A stretch of DNA of 64,000 bases from Paraburkholderia antibiotica (GTDB taxonomy: Bacteria; Pseudomonadota; Gammaproteobacteria; Burkholderiales; Burkholderiaceae), in assembly GCF_012927125.1 (NCBI RefSeq), contig NZ_JABBFZ010000013.1, forward strand, positions 124,001-188,000. The letters are read 5' to 3'. Shown here in pieces: positions 28,571-37,337 of the stretch (position 1 is its first letter; each line of letters begins with the position of its first letter). The notes beneath the pieces were generated by a model, which made no database searches, was not told the origin of the DNA, and worked only from the letters and a program-made list of their open reading frames with translations. A program made the translations under genes and the position numbers.

Positions 28571-29227
28571 ATGACGAGGCAGCACGACAACACGGCCGCG
28601 GCACCGAAGCAGCGCGCCGGCCGGCCGCGACGCGATCCGGTGGACAAGTACGAGGCACGCCGCGTGGAACTCGCGGAAGCCGCGTTGAAGACGCTCGCCG
28701 AATTGGGCTACGCGAAGACGAGCCTGCGCGAGATCGCGCAGAAGTCCGAGTTCACGCACGCGGTGCTGCACTACTACTTCGAGGACAAGCTCGATCTGAT
28801 CCGCTGCAGCATCCGCCATTTCAAGGCGCAGTGCGCGACGCGCTACGACGTCGTGACAGTCTCGGCGCGCTCGCAGGACGAGTTGCTGAACGGCTTTCTC
28901 GACAAGCTCGCCGAAACGATTCGCGACGAGCCGCAAATGCACAGCCTCTGGTACGACCTGCGCGCGCAGGCGCTGTTCGAAGATGCGTTTCGCGACGTCG
29001 TCAGCGAAATCGATGCGAGCCTCGAAGCGATGGTCTGGCGCATCGTCATGCGCAACGCGGAACTCGGCGGAGGCCAGCCGTCGATCACACCGGGCGCCGC
29101 ATATGCGCTGCTCGACGGGCTGTTCCAGAAGCATCTGCTGCGACATATGTCCGACGATCCGAACGCGATTCCCCATCTGCTCGACGAAGTGCGCGCGCTG
29201 TTCCCCAAGCTCTGCTGCGCGAACTGA
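28571..29227 (+). CDS. TetR/AcrR family transcriptional regulator
   Basis: A 218-residue repressor. The N-terminal helix-turn-helix is clear: RVELAEAALKTLAELGYAKT, SLREIAQKSEFTHAVLHYYF, EDKLDLIRCSI. The C-terminal ligand domain (about 90-218) is helical with two cysteines near the end. I chose the ATG at 28571; an upstream in-frame start at 28430 adds a low-quality Arg-rich leader. It is divergent from the SDR-to-thiolase operon, so it most likely represses it and is released by an acyl-CoA or the acid substrate. Confidence 0.92.
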   Translation: MTRQHDNTAAAPKQRAGRPRRDPVDKYEARRVELAEAALKTLAELGYAKTSLREIAQKSEFTHAVLHYYFEDKLDLIRCSIRHFKAQCATRYDVVTVSARSQDELLNGFLDKLAETIRDEPQMHSLWYDLRAQALFEDAFRDVVSEIDASLEAMVWRIVMRNAELGGGQPSITPGAAYALLDGLFQKHLLRHMSDDPNAIPHLLDEVRALFPKLCCAN

Positions 29228-29599
29228 TAAGCGGCGCGCGGGAGCACCCACGCCGCCCCCTGCCCGCTCAAATCCACGCTCTGCACCAAATTCCCGCCAG
29301 TCATAGCCCACTACTTTGACGTCGTTATCTACGGCGATCTGCGGGCTTTGATCCCAAACTGTTTCCAGCTGCACCGAACAGCGCTAAACCCCTGTCCTCA
29401 AAGGAAAAACTCGCGTGACGCGCCTGATGCGCGCGAGGAAATAAACCGCTAATCTCGACCCCGCGCGCTCGCCGAGGCTCGTGATTCGCGACCAGCCAGA
29501 CTCCGCGAAACATCGAAATCGTCCTTTAAAAAGGCTCGAAAAGTCCTCTCGCAGTCCTCTCGCGTGCGCAGCAGCAGAAAAGCACCCTGGAGTACCTCT
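29228..29599 (+). other. Intergenic region upstream of bioA
   Basis: About 370 bp between the TetR gene and the biotin operon. A TTGACG hexamer occurs at 29316-29321 without a convincing -10. No BirA-type operator and no intrinsic terminator could be recognised. The bioA promoter must lie here. Confidence 0.4.
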
Positions 29600-30973
29600 T
29601 TGGAAAATTCAGCAGTACCTTCCGTGGCCAACCCGGCCGCCCCCGACGACTGGGTCGCCCGCAGCCTGCGCGCGGTGTGGCACCCGTGCACGCAGATGAA
29701 GCATCACGAACGTCTGCCGCTCGTGCCCGTCGCGCGCGGTCAGGGCGCCTGGCTCTACGATCGCGCCGGCCATCGCTATCTGGATGCGATCAGCTCGTGG
29801 TGGGTCAATCTGTTCGGTCACGCGAACTCGCGCATCAACGCCGCGCTGAAAGACCAACTCGATACGCTCGAACACGCGATGCTCGCCGGCTGCACGCACG
29901 AGCCCGCCGTCGAACTCGCCGAGCGGCTGCACGCGCTGACCGGCAGCACGCTCGGCCATGCGTTCTTCGCGTCGGATGGCGCGTCGGCGGTCGAGATCGC
30001 GCTGAAGATGAGCTTTCACAGCTGGCGCAATCGCGGCTTCGCCGACAAGCAGGAATTCGTCTGCATTGCCAACAGTTATCACGGCGAGACCATCGGCGCG
30101 CTCGGCGTGACCGACGTCGCGCTGTTCAAGGACGCGTACGACCCGCTGATCCGTCATGCACACGTCGTCGCGTCGCCCGATGCCCGGCTCGCGCAGGCGG
30201 GCGAGTCGGCCGCCGACGTCGCGCGCCGCGCGCTCGACAACGTGCGCGCATTGTTCGAAGCCCGCTCGGCGCGTATCGCCGCGCTGATCGTCGAGCCGCT
30301 CGTGCAATGCGCGGCCGGCATGGCGATGCACGACGCGTCGTACGTCGCCGGACTTCGTGCGCTGTGCGACCAGTACGGCGTGCATCTGATCGCCGACGAA
30401 ATCGCGGTCGGCTGCGGGCGCACCGGCACGTTCTTCGCATGCGAACAGGCCGGCGTGTGGCCGGATTTTCTGTGTTTGTCGAAGGGCATCAGCGGCGGTT
30501 ATCTGCCGCTGTCGATCGTGCTGTCGCGCGACGAAATCTTCGCGGCCTTCTATCACGACGACACCGCGCGCGGCTTTCTGCACTCGCACTCGTACACCGG
30601 CAATCCGCTCGCGTGCCGCGCGGCACTCGCCACGCTCGATCTGTTCGCGAGCGACGACGTGCTCGCCGCCAACGCGCGCAAAGCCGCGACGCTCGCAGCC
30701 GCCCTCGCCCCGCTCGCCGATCACCCGCAGGTGCGCAACCTGCGCCAGCGCGGCACGATCTTCGCGTTCGATGCGGCGATCGACGACCCGCAGCAGGCCA
30801 GAACGTTTTCGCGCCGCTTCTTCGAGAACGCGTTGCGGCGCGAACTGCTGCTGCGTCCGATCGGCACCACCGTGTATCTGATGCCGCCATACATCCTCGA
30901 CGACGAAGAACTCGCGCTGCTCGCCGCACGCACGCGCGAAACTTTCGACGCCACGCTTGCGGAGGCCGACTGA
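29600..30973 (+). CDS. bioA: Adenosylmethionine-8-amino-7-oxononanoate transaminase
   Basis: PLP enzyme that makes 7,8-diaminopelargonate from KAPA using S-adenosylmethionine. Visible signatures are VWHPCTQMKHHERLPLVPV at the N-terminus, SSWWVNLFGHANSRINAAL, FFASDGASAVEIALKM, YHGETIGALGV, HLIADEIAVGCGRTGTFFAC and the PLP lysine in LCLSKGISGGYLPLS. No ATG precedes the conserved N-terminus. The best start is TTG 29600, seven bases after TGGAG; GTG 29564 and GTG 29624 are alternatives without a ribosome site. From TTG it is 457 residues, normal for BioA. The stop overlaps the bioF start (TGATG). Confidence 0.95.
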   Translation: MENSAVPSVANPAAPDDWVARSLRAVWHPCTQMKHHERLPLVPVARGQGAWLYDRAGHRYLDAISSWWVNLFGHANSRINAALKDQLDTLEHAMLAGCTHEPAVELAERLHALTGSTLGHAFFASDGASAVEIALKMSFHSWRNRGFADKQEFVCIANSYHGETIGALGVTDVALFKDAYDPLIRHAHVVASPDARLAQAGESAADVARRALDNVRALFEARSARIAALIVEPLVQCAAGMAMHDASYVAGLRALCDQYGVHLIADEIAVGCGRTGTFFACEQAGVWPDFLCLSKGISGGYLPLSIVLSRDEIFAAFYHDDTARGFLHSHSYTGNPLACRAALATLDLFASDDVLAANARKAATLAAALAPLADHPQVRNLRQRGTIFAFDAAIDDPQQARTFSRRFFENALRRELLLRPIGTTVYLMPPYILDDEELALLAARTRETFDATLAEAD

Positions 30974-32157
30974 TGCATCTGCTCGACACACTTGCCGAAG
31001 GCCTGAAGGAACTGGACGCGCACGGACTGCGCCGGCGCCGCCGTACCGCCGACACGCCGTGCGCCGCGCACATGACCGTCGACGGTCGCGACATCATCGG
31101 CTTCGCCAGCAACGACTATCTGGGCCTCGCCGCACATCCGCTGCTGATCGAGGCGATCGCCGAAGGCGCGCGCCGTTACGGCGCGGGCAGCGGCGGCTCG
31201 CATCTGCTCGGCGGCCACTCGCGCGCGCATGCGCAACTCGAAGACGATCTCGCGGCGTTCGCGGGCGGCTTCGTCGACGCACCGCGCGCGCTGTATTTCA
31301 GCACCGGCTATATGGCAAATCTCGCCGCGCTGACCGCGCTCGCGGGCCGCGGCACGACGCTGTTCTCCGATGCACTCAATCACGCGTCGCTGATCGACGG
31401 CGCGCGGCTCTCGCGCGCCGACGTGCAGATCTATCCGCACTGCGACATGGATGCGTTGAGCGCGATGCTCGAAGCATCGGAATCCGAAGTAAAGATCATC
31501 GTCTCCGACACCGTGTTCAGCATGGACGGCGATATCGCACCGTTGCCGCGTCTCGTCGAACTGGCGGAGCGGCATGGCGCGTGGCTGATCGTCGACGATG
31601 CGCACGGCTTCGGCGTGCTCGGCCCGCAAGGCCGCGGCGCGATCGCGCAGGCCGCGCTGCGCTCGCCGCATCTGATTTCGATCGGCACGCTTGGCAAGGC
31701 CGCGGGCGTGTCCGGCGCGTTCGTGGTCGCGCATGCGACGGTGATCGAATGGCTCGTGCAACGCGCGCGGCCGTACATCTTCACGACCGCGTCGGTGCCG
31801 GCAGCCGCGCACGCGGTGTCGGCCAGTTTGCGCATTATCGGCGGCGACGAAGGCGATAAGCGCCGCGCGCATCTTCAGCAGTTGATCGAGCGTACGCGCG
31901 CGATGCTGAAGGCGACCCCATGGCTGCCGGTCGATTCGCACACCGCCGTGCAGCCGCTGATCATCGGCGCGAACGATGCGACGCTCACGATCGCCGCGTC
32001 GCTCGATCGCGCGGGCCTGTGGGTCCCCGCGATCCGTCCGCCGACCGTGCCGGCCGGCACCTCGCGACTGCGCATCTCGCTGTCGGCCGCGCATTCGCAG
32101 GCGGATCTCGACCGGCTCGAAGCCGGCCTGCAACAACTCGGAGCGAGCGCCGCATGA
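30973..32157 (+). CDS. bioF: 8-amino-7-oxononanoate synthase
   Basis: PLP enzyme that condenses pimeloyl-ACP/CoA with alanine to KAPA, the step before BioA. It has 394 residues. ASNDYLGLAAHPLL, GSGGSHLLGGHSRAHAQLE, FSTGYMANLAAL, VDDAHGFGVLGPQG and the PLP lysine in SIGTLGKAAGVSGAF are all present. The N-terminal region carries a run of arginines (LRRRRRT), common in the family. The ATG overlaps the bioA stop by one base, and bioD overlaps its end (ATGA), so bioA, bioF and bioD are translationally coupled. Confidence 0.96.
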   Translation: MHLLDTLAEGLKELDAHGLRRRRRTADTPCAAHMTVDGRDIIGFASNDYLGLAAHPLLIEAIAEGARRYGAGSGGSHLLGGHSRAHAQLEDDLAAFAGGFVDAPRALYFSTGYMANLAALTALAGRGTTLFSDALNHASLIDGARLSRADVQIYPHCDMDALSAMLEASESEVKIIVSDTVFSMDGDIAPLPRLVELAERHGAWLIVDDAHGFGVLGPQGRGAIAQAALRSPHLISIGTLGKAAGVSGAFVVAHATVIEWLVQRARPYIFTTASVPAAAHAVSASLRIIGGDEGDKRRAHLQQLIERTRAMLKATPWLPVDSHTAVQPLIIGANDATLTIAASLDRAGLWVPAIRPPTVPAGTSRLRISLSAAHSQADLDRLEAGLQQLGASAA

Positions 32158-32888
32158 GCACCAGCCTGAACGACGCGCTGTCGCTGTTCGTCACCGGCAC
32201 CGATACCGAAATCGGCAAGACCTTCGTGTCGTCCGCGCTGTTGCGCGGCTTCGTGCGCGAGGGCTTGCAAGCGGCCGCGATGAAACCGATCGCGGCCGGC
32301 GCGTTCGAGGTGGACGGCGTGCTGCACAACGAAGACGCGGATCAGCTCGATGCCGCGTCGAGCGTGCTGCTGCCGCCCGGGATGCGCACGCCGTATCTGC
32401 TGAAGGAGCCGGCCGCGCCACATATTGCTGCCGCGCTGGAGAACGTCTCGTTCGACCTCGCGCGCATCGTGGCGTGTCATCGGCAGGCTGTGCAGCGCGC
32501 GGATGTTGTCGTCGTCGAAGGCGTCGGCGGTTTTCGCGTGCCGTTGACCGCGACGCAGGACACCGCCGATCTCGCGGTCGCGCTGAAGCTGCCGGTCGTG
32601 CTGGTGGTCGGCATGCGGCTCGGCTGCATCAGCCATGCGCTGCTCACTGCCGAGGCGATTGCCGTGCGCGGTCTGATGCTCGCCGGCTGGGTCGCGAATC
32701 GCATCGACCCCGACATGCTCTTCCCCGACGAAAACATCGCGTCGATTCGCGCGCATCTGGCGCACGCGTACGACGCGCCGCTGCTCGGCATCGTCCCGCA
32801 TCTCAGTCCGATTTCACCGGACCTCGCCGCACAGCAACTCGACATTCCCAGGCTTCTGCAAACGCTGCGTCAACTGCGCAGCGCATAA
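32154..32888 (+). CDS. bioD: Dethiobiotin synthetase
   Basis: ATP-dependent carboxylase that closes the ureido ring of dethiobiotin, the third step. It has 244 residues. The P-loop FVTGTDTEIGKTFVSSALL is near the N-terminus, followed by AAMKPIAAG with the substrate-carbamate lysine, VVEGVGGFRVPLT and the base-recognition region GWVANRIDPDM. The start overlaps bioF by ATGA. It precedes bioB by 45 bp. Confidence 0.96.
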   Translation: MSTSLNDALSLFVTGTDTEIGKTFVSSALLRGFVREGLQAAAMKPIAAGAFEVDGVLHNEDADQLDAASSVLLPPGMRTPYLLKEPAAPHIAAALENVSFDLARIVACHRQAVQRADVVVVEGVGGFRVPLTATQDTADLAVALKLPVVLVVGMRLGCISHALLTAEAIAVRGLMLAGWVANRIDPDMLFPDENIASIRAHLAHAYDAPLLGIVPHLSPISPDLAAQQLDIPRLLQTLRQLRSA

Positions 32889-32933
32889 CGCCGACACCCA
32901 TTCATCCGAACACGAAACACGAGGATCGATCCC

Positions 32934-34049
32934 ATGACCCAACTGAACATCGCAACGGGCACCGCCGATACGGCCGCCGCGAACCTCAACCCGAACTCCG
33001 CCGACGACACCACCGCGGCAGCGAAGCCGCTCGCGCGCTGGCGCGTCGCCGACATCGTCGCGTTGTACGAACTGCCGTTCAACGACCTGCTGTTCCGCGC
33101 GCAGCAAACGCATCGCGAGCATTTCGACGCGAACACGGTGCAACTGTCGACGCTGCTGTCGATCAAGACCGGCGGCTGCGAAGAGGATTGCGCGTACTGT
33201 CCGCAATCGGTGCATCACGACACGGGCCTCGAAGCCGACAAGCTGATGGCCGTCGACGACGTGCTCGCCGCCGCGCAGGTCGCGAAGCAGAACGGCGCGA
33301 CGCGCTTCTGCATGGGCGCCGCGTGGCGCAATCCGAAGGACCGTCACCTCGAACCGATCAAGGACATGATCCGCGGCGTGAAGGCGATGGGCCTCGAAAC
33401 CTGCGTGACGCTCGGCATGCTGGAGACGCACCAGGCGCAGGCGCTGCGCGACGCGGGCCTCGACTACTACAACCACAACCTCGACACGTCGCCCGAGTTC
33501 TACGGTCAGATCATTTCGACGCGCACCTATCAGGACCGTCTCGACACGCTGGAGCGCGTGCGCGACGCGGGCATCAACGTGTGCTGCGGCGGCATCGTCG
33601 GTCTCGGTGAATCGCGCCGCGAACGCGCGGGGCTGATCGCGCAGCTCGCGAACATGGAGCCGTATCCGGAATCGGTACCGATCAACAACCTCGTGCAGGT
33701 GGAAGGCACGCCGCTCACCGGCACCGAAGCGATCGATCCGTTCGAATTCGTGCGTACGATCGCGATTGCGCGCATCACGATGCCGCGCGCGATGGTGCGT
33801 CTGTCGGCCGGCCGCGAACAGATGGACGAAGCGTTGCAGGCGATGTGTTTCCTCGCCGGCGCGAATTCGATTTTCTACGGCGATCAGTTGCTGACCACCA
33901 GCAACCCGCAGGCGGAAGCGGACCGCAAGCTGCTCGCGCGGCTGGGCATTCGCGCGGAGGCTGCGCAGCAGATGCCGGTGGAGTCGAGCGGGTGCGAGAA
34001 GGGCTGCTCGCACGGTCATGGTGACCACGCTCACGCTTCGACGAACTAA
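32934..34049 (+). CDS. bioB: Biotin synthase
   Basis: Radical-SAM enzyme that inserts sulfur into dethiobiotin. It has 371 residues with the 4Fe-4S motif C82-x3-C86-x2-C89 in GGCEEDCAYCPQS. The second cluster region (FCMGAAWRNPKDRHL, CVTLGMLETHQAQ) and YYNHNLDTSPEFY are conserved, as is the Arg/Asn-rich RLSAGREQM loop. The N-terminal 35 residues are a Thr/Ala-rich extension. The tail (CEKGCSHGHGDHAHA) is His/Cys-rich, seen in other Burkholderiales BioB and possibly metal-binding. It is the last gene of the bio operon and ends before a strong terminator. Confidence 0.97.
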   Translation: MTQLNIATGTADTAAANLNPNSADDTTAAAKPLARWRVADIVALYELPFNDLLFRAQQTHREHFDANTVQLSTLLSIKTGGCEEDCAYCPQSVHHDTGLEADKLMAVDDVLAAAQVAKQNGATRFCMGAAWRNPKDRHLEPIKDMIRGVKAMGLETCVTLGMLETHQAQALRDAGLDYYNHNLDTSPEFYGQIISTRTYQDRLDTLERVRDAGINVCCGGIVGLGESRRERAGLIAQLANMEPYPESVPINNLVQVEGTPLTGTEAIDPFEFVRTIAIARITMPRAMVRLSAGREQMDEALQAMCFLAGANSIFYGDQLLTTSNPQAEADRKLLARLGIRAEAAQQMPVESSGCEKGCSHGHGDHAHASTN

Positions 34050-34087
34050 GCATCGGAGCAAGCGCGCGCGGTGAACCGCGCGCCCGT

Positions 34088-34126
34088 AAAAAAAGCTGCC
34101 TCGCGCATAGCGAGGCAGCTTTTTTC
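34088..34126. terminator. Bidirectional terminator between bioB and the sulfate-binding protein
   Basis: AAGCTGCCTCGC pairs with GCGAGGCAGCTT around a 5-nt loop (34105-34109), flanked by an A-run at 34088 and a T-run to 34126, so it can stop bioB (+) and the sulfate-binding protein gene (-). Confidence 0.9.
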
Positions 34127-34147
34127 TTGCCGGCAAACTTTCCGGTT

Positions 34148-35185
34148 TTACTTCCGGTCGACAATAATCTGATCGAACGTCCCGCCGTCGGAGAAATGCG
34201 TGTCCTGCGCTTTCTGCCAGCTGCCGAACATGTCTTCGACCGTGAAGGTTTTGATCGGCTTGAATTCGGCCGCGTGCTTCGCGAGCACGTTCTTGTCGCG
34301 CGGTCGCAGATGATGCTGCGCGATGATTTCCTGCGCGGCCGGCGACCACAGGTAGTCGAGATACGCCTGCGCCTCTTTGCGCGTGCCGCGCTTGTCGACG
34401 ACCTTATCGACGATCGCAACCGGCGGCGCCGCCAGCAGGCTCACCGACGGATACACCGCTTCGTAGCTGCCCGCGCCGACACCCGTGTCGATCAGCGACA
34501 CCTCGTTCTCGAACGTCACCAGCACATCGCCGATGCCGCGCTGCGTGAACGTGGTCGTCGCGCCCCGGCCGCCGGTGTCGAGCACCGGCACGTTGCGGAA
34601 GATCGCCTTCACGAAGTCCTGCGCCTGTGCATCGGTGCCGCCATGCTGCTTGCGATAACCCCACGCGGCAAGATACGTATAGCGGCCGTTGCCCGAGGTC
34701 TTCGGATTCGCGATTACCGCCTGAATGCCGGGCTTCGCGAGATCGTCCCAGTCCTTGATGTGCTTCGGGTTGCCCTTGCGCACGAGGAACACCATCGTCG
34801 TCGTGTACGGCGCGCTGCCGTCCGGTAGCCGCGCGCGCCAGTTCGCGGGCACCAGGTGGCCCTTGTCGGCGAGCAGATCGATGTCGTTCGGCTGATTCAT
34901 CGTCACGACGTCGGCCTGCAGACCTTGCAGCACCGACAGCGCCTGCGCACTCGACGCGCCGTGCGACTGCCGCACCGACAGGGTCTCGCCGCTCTTCTGC
35001 TTATACGCCGCGATGAAGCTCGCGTTGATGTCCTTGTACAGCTCGCGCGTCACGTCGTACGACACGTTCAGCAGCGCCGTATCCGCATGCGCGCTCGACA
35101 CGCCGCCAAACGCGAGCGTGATAGCCGTGATGCCGGCCGCGACGCCGGCCTTGATCCGGCGCGTTGTCCCCGTGTTGCCCTTCAT
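34148..35185 (-). CDS. Sulfate/thiosulfate ABC transporter substrate-binding protein
   Basis: A 345-residue periplasmic binding protein of the Sbp/CysP family. A signal peptide (basic MKGNTGTTRRIKAG, hydrophobic core, cut near AHA-DT) is followed by LLNVSYDVTRELYKDIN and a Ser-rich QSHGASSAQALSVLQGL that forms the sulfate pocket. VVTMNQPNDID, GNGRYTYLAAWGY and the end FSDGGTFDQI are typical of Sbp. No cysT/W/A genes are adjacent, so the transporter is elsewhere. It probably supplies sulfur, fittingly for the neighbouring biotin pathway, though co-regulation is not shown. Confidence 0.93.
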   Translation of the reverse strand: MKGNTGTTRRIKAGVAAGITAITLAFGGVSSAHADTALLNVSYDVTRELYKDINASFIAAYKQKSGETLSVRQSHGASSAQALSVLQGLQADVVTMNQPNDIDLLADKGHLVPANWRARLPDGSAPYTTTMVFLVRKGNPKHIKDWDDLAKPGIQAVIANPKTSGNGRYTYLAAWGYRKQHGGTDAQAQDFVKAIFRNVPVLDTGGRGATTTFTQRGIGDVLVTFENEVSLIDTGVGAGSYEAVYPSVSLLAAPPVAIVDKVVDKRGTRKEAQAYLDYLWSPAAQEIIAQHHLRPRDKNVLAKHAAEFKPIKTFTVEDMFGSWQKAQDTHFSDGGTFDQIIVDRK

Positions 35186-35354
35186 CCTGTCCCCGCCTGT
35201 CGATAAAGAAAAACTGTGGCCGCATCCGCGCGGCGTGAAGCGGGATTCTAACGGATTGCTTACCTTGCTCGCGGTGCGTGGTCTCGTGCTTTAGTCCCTG
35301 GCGATGCAGCGTGATCGCTAGCTTCTACGCAAGCTTCCTCGCACCGCACGGCGA

Positions 35355-35957
35355 TCAAACGAACGCATGCTGCGCGGCCTCGAACGCTTCCTCGCGAAAC
35401 CGCAACGGCGCCGCGCAATGCACGAGCGTATCGATGAAGTACTTCGCGCGCGGCCACGGACCGAAGCCGGCCGCAGTGTTGATATGTCCCGCGTCGCCGA
35501 GATTGACGAATGCGCTGCCGAAGCGATGCGCCAGCGCGCGCGCATCGGCAAGCGGCATCCACGGATCGGTTTCGCTGCCGATCAGAATCGACGGCACGCC
35601 GAGACGTCGCGCGTCGAACGGTCCCGCGAACGCGAACTTGCGCGGACTCGCGGGCGCGACGAGCAGCACGCCGACCACGTCGTGCGCGAGTGAGGTCTGC
35701 TGCAACGCATGCGCGGTCGCGAGGCAACCGAAGCTGTGCGCGGCCAGCACGAACGGACCGCGTTCGCGCGCGAGCAGATCGCGCAACGACTGCGCCCACA
35801 ACGCGACATCGGGCGCATCCCAGTTGGCCTGCTCGACGCGCAGCGAGCGCGCGAACTGCCGCTCCAGCCAGCTTTGCCAATGCGTGCCTTCGCTGCCGTG
35901 CAGGCCGGGAACGGTGACGAGCCGTGGCGGCCAGGTCGATCGGGTGCATGACAGCAT
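35355..35957 (-). CDS. RBBP9/YdeN-type alpha/beta hydrolase
   Basis: A 200-residue serine hydrolase of the small RBBP9/YdeN family. It opens with LVTVPGLHGSEGTHWQSWLE, has the nucleophile elbow AAHSFGCLATA, an aspartate in GSETDPWMPLADA and a catalytic His in LGDAGHINTAAGFGPWP, all characteristic. I chose the ATG at 35957, preceded by GAGGCACGCAT; an in-frame start at 36113 would add an untypical basic leader. Function in bacteria is unknown. It lies between the sulfate-binding protein gene and a divergent GhrA-like gene. Confidence 0.88.
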   Translation of the reverse strand: MLSCTRSTWPPRLVTVPGLHGSEGTHWQSWLERQFARSLRVEQANWDAPDVALWAQSLRDLLARERGPFVLAAHSFGCLATAHALQQTSLAHDVVGVLLVAPASPRKFAFAGPFDARRLGVPSILIGSETDPWMPLADARALAHRFGSAFVNLGDAGHINTAAGFGPWPRAKYFIDTLVHCAAPLRFREEAFEAAQHAFV

Positions 35958-36307
35958 ATGCGTGCCTCGCTGCGGGAATCCGGGCAGCCATTGTCCCGCC
36001 ACGCGACGCGCGGACGAACCAAGTTTTTGTGCTTTGGTTATCGATGAAACGCGCACAGCGCGCTTGCATTGCGCGCCCATCGACACGAAGCCGAACCGCA
36101 CGGCCGTACGCAAACGCGCGCGATCCGCGTCGAAAAAGTAGAATGAGGCCTATTCATAACGGGAGGAGACCCGATGCCGCTCGCGCTGTCCCACGCGTGC
36201 CACGCCCAGCGCGCACGCCACGCGCCGCCTTCAGCGCAACCGCGTTGCCGCGGCGCGGCCCGGCTCCGCCCGGCTGCCGACCTCAGCGCGAACGCGGGCC
36301 CGAGCGT

Positions 36308-37249
36308 ATGAAAATCCTCTTCTACATGCCGCATACCGACGCCGCCGCGTGGCTGCACGACCTCGCCCGCGCGTTGCCTGCGGCCGAGTTGCGCGAGTGG
36401 CAACCGGGCGACAATGCCCCCGCCGACTTCGCGATCGTCTGGCGTCCGCCGCGCGAGATGCTCGCCGGTCGCGATACGCTGCGCGCGATCTTCAATCTCG
36501 GCGCGGGCGTCGATGCGATCCTCGCGCTCGAACGTGAACAGCCCGGCACGCTGCCGCGCAACGTGCCGCTGATCCGCCTCGAAGACACCGGCATGGGCGC
36601 GCAGATGACCGAGTACGTCGCACACGCGGCGCTACGCTATCTGCGCCGTTTCGACGAATATCAGCTGCTACAAAGCGAGCGGCGCTGGCAGGTGCTCGAA
36701 CCGCATCCCCGCGCGAGCTTCACCGTCGGTGTGCTCGGCCTCGGCGTGCTCGGCACCCAGGTCGCGCAGACGCTCGCATCGTTCGGTCTGCCGGTACGCG
36801 GCTATAGCCGCAGCGCGAAGCAGATCGACGGCATCGCGACGTTCGCGGGCGCAGCGCAATTCGACGCGTTTCTCGATGGCGCGAAGCTGCTCGTGAATCT
36901 GCTGCCGCACACACCCGACACCGAAGGCATGCTGAATGCGCGCACGTTCGCGAAGCTCGCGCGCGGCGCGTATCTGATCAACGTCGCGCGCGGTGCGCAT
37001 GTGGTGGAAGCGGATCTGCTCGACGCACTCGCCAACGGCCAACTCGCCGCGGCCACACTCGACGTATTCCGCACGGAACCGCTCCCCGCCGATCACCCGT
37101 TCTGGCGCGAGCCGCGCATCACGATCACGCCTCACGTGTCGGCGCTGACGTTGCGCGAAGAAAGCGTCGCGCAGGTCGCGCGCAAGATCGATGCGCTGCT
37201 GCGCGGCGAAGCGGTGAGCGGCATCGTGCAGACGGAGCGCGGCTATTGA
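36308..37249 (+). CDS. ghrA: Glyoxylate/hydroxypyruvate reductase A-type dehydrogenase
   Basis: A 313-residue D-2-hydroxyacid dehydrogenase that reduces glyoxylate and hydroxypyruvate with NADPH. It starts MKILFYMPHTDAAAWLHDLA as in GhrA. It has FNLGAGVDAIL, RLEDTGMGAQMTEYVAHAAL, the cofactor motif GVLGLGVLGTQVAQTLASFG, LPHTPDTEGML and INVARGAHVVE, plus the catalytic Glu/His pair in FRTEPLPADHPFW and TPHVSALT. The start at 36308 is chosen because the conserved N-terminus begins there; the upstream extension to 35924 is Arg-rich shadow. Confidence 0.92.
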   Translation: MKILFYMPHTDAAAWLHDLARALPAAELREWQPGDNAPADFAIVWRPPREMLAGRDTLRAIFNLGAGVDAILALEREQPGTLPRNVPLIRLEDTGMGAQMTEYVAHAALRYLRRFDEYQLLQSERRWQVLEPHPRASFTVGVLGLGVLGTQVAQTLASFGLPVRGYSRSAKQIDGIATFAGAAQFDAFLDGAKLLVNLLPHTPDTEGMLNARTFAKLARGAYLINVARGAHVVEADLLDALANGQLAAATLDVFRTEPLPADHPFWREPRITITPHVSALTLREESVAQVARKIDALLRGEAVSGIVQTERGY

Positions 37250-37337
37250 GGCGCGCGGATTGAATTGAAGCGAATGTGATTGAAGCATTATCGGAGCCGG
37301 TGCCGCAGCACTCGCTCCGATCGACAGGAGACAGATC

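Noticed and set aside
29609..30991. 460-aa minus-strand frame opposite bioA
   Set aside because: Antisense shadow of a clearly conserved gene.
30721..32136. 471-aa minus-strand frame opposite bioF
   Set aside because: Antisense shadow; no start signal or family.
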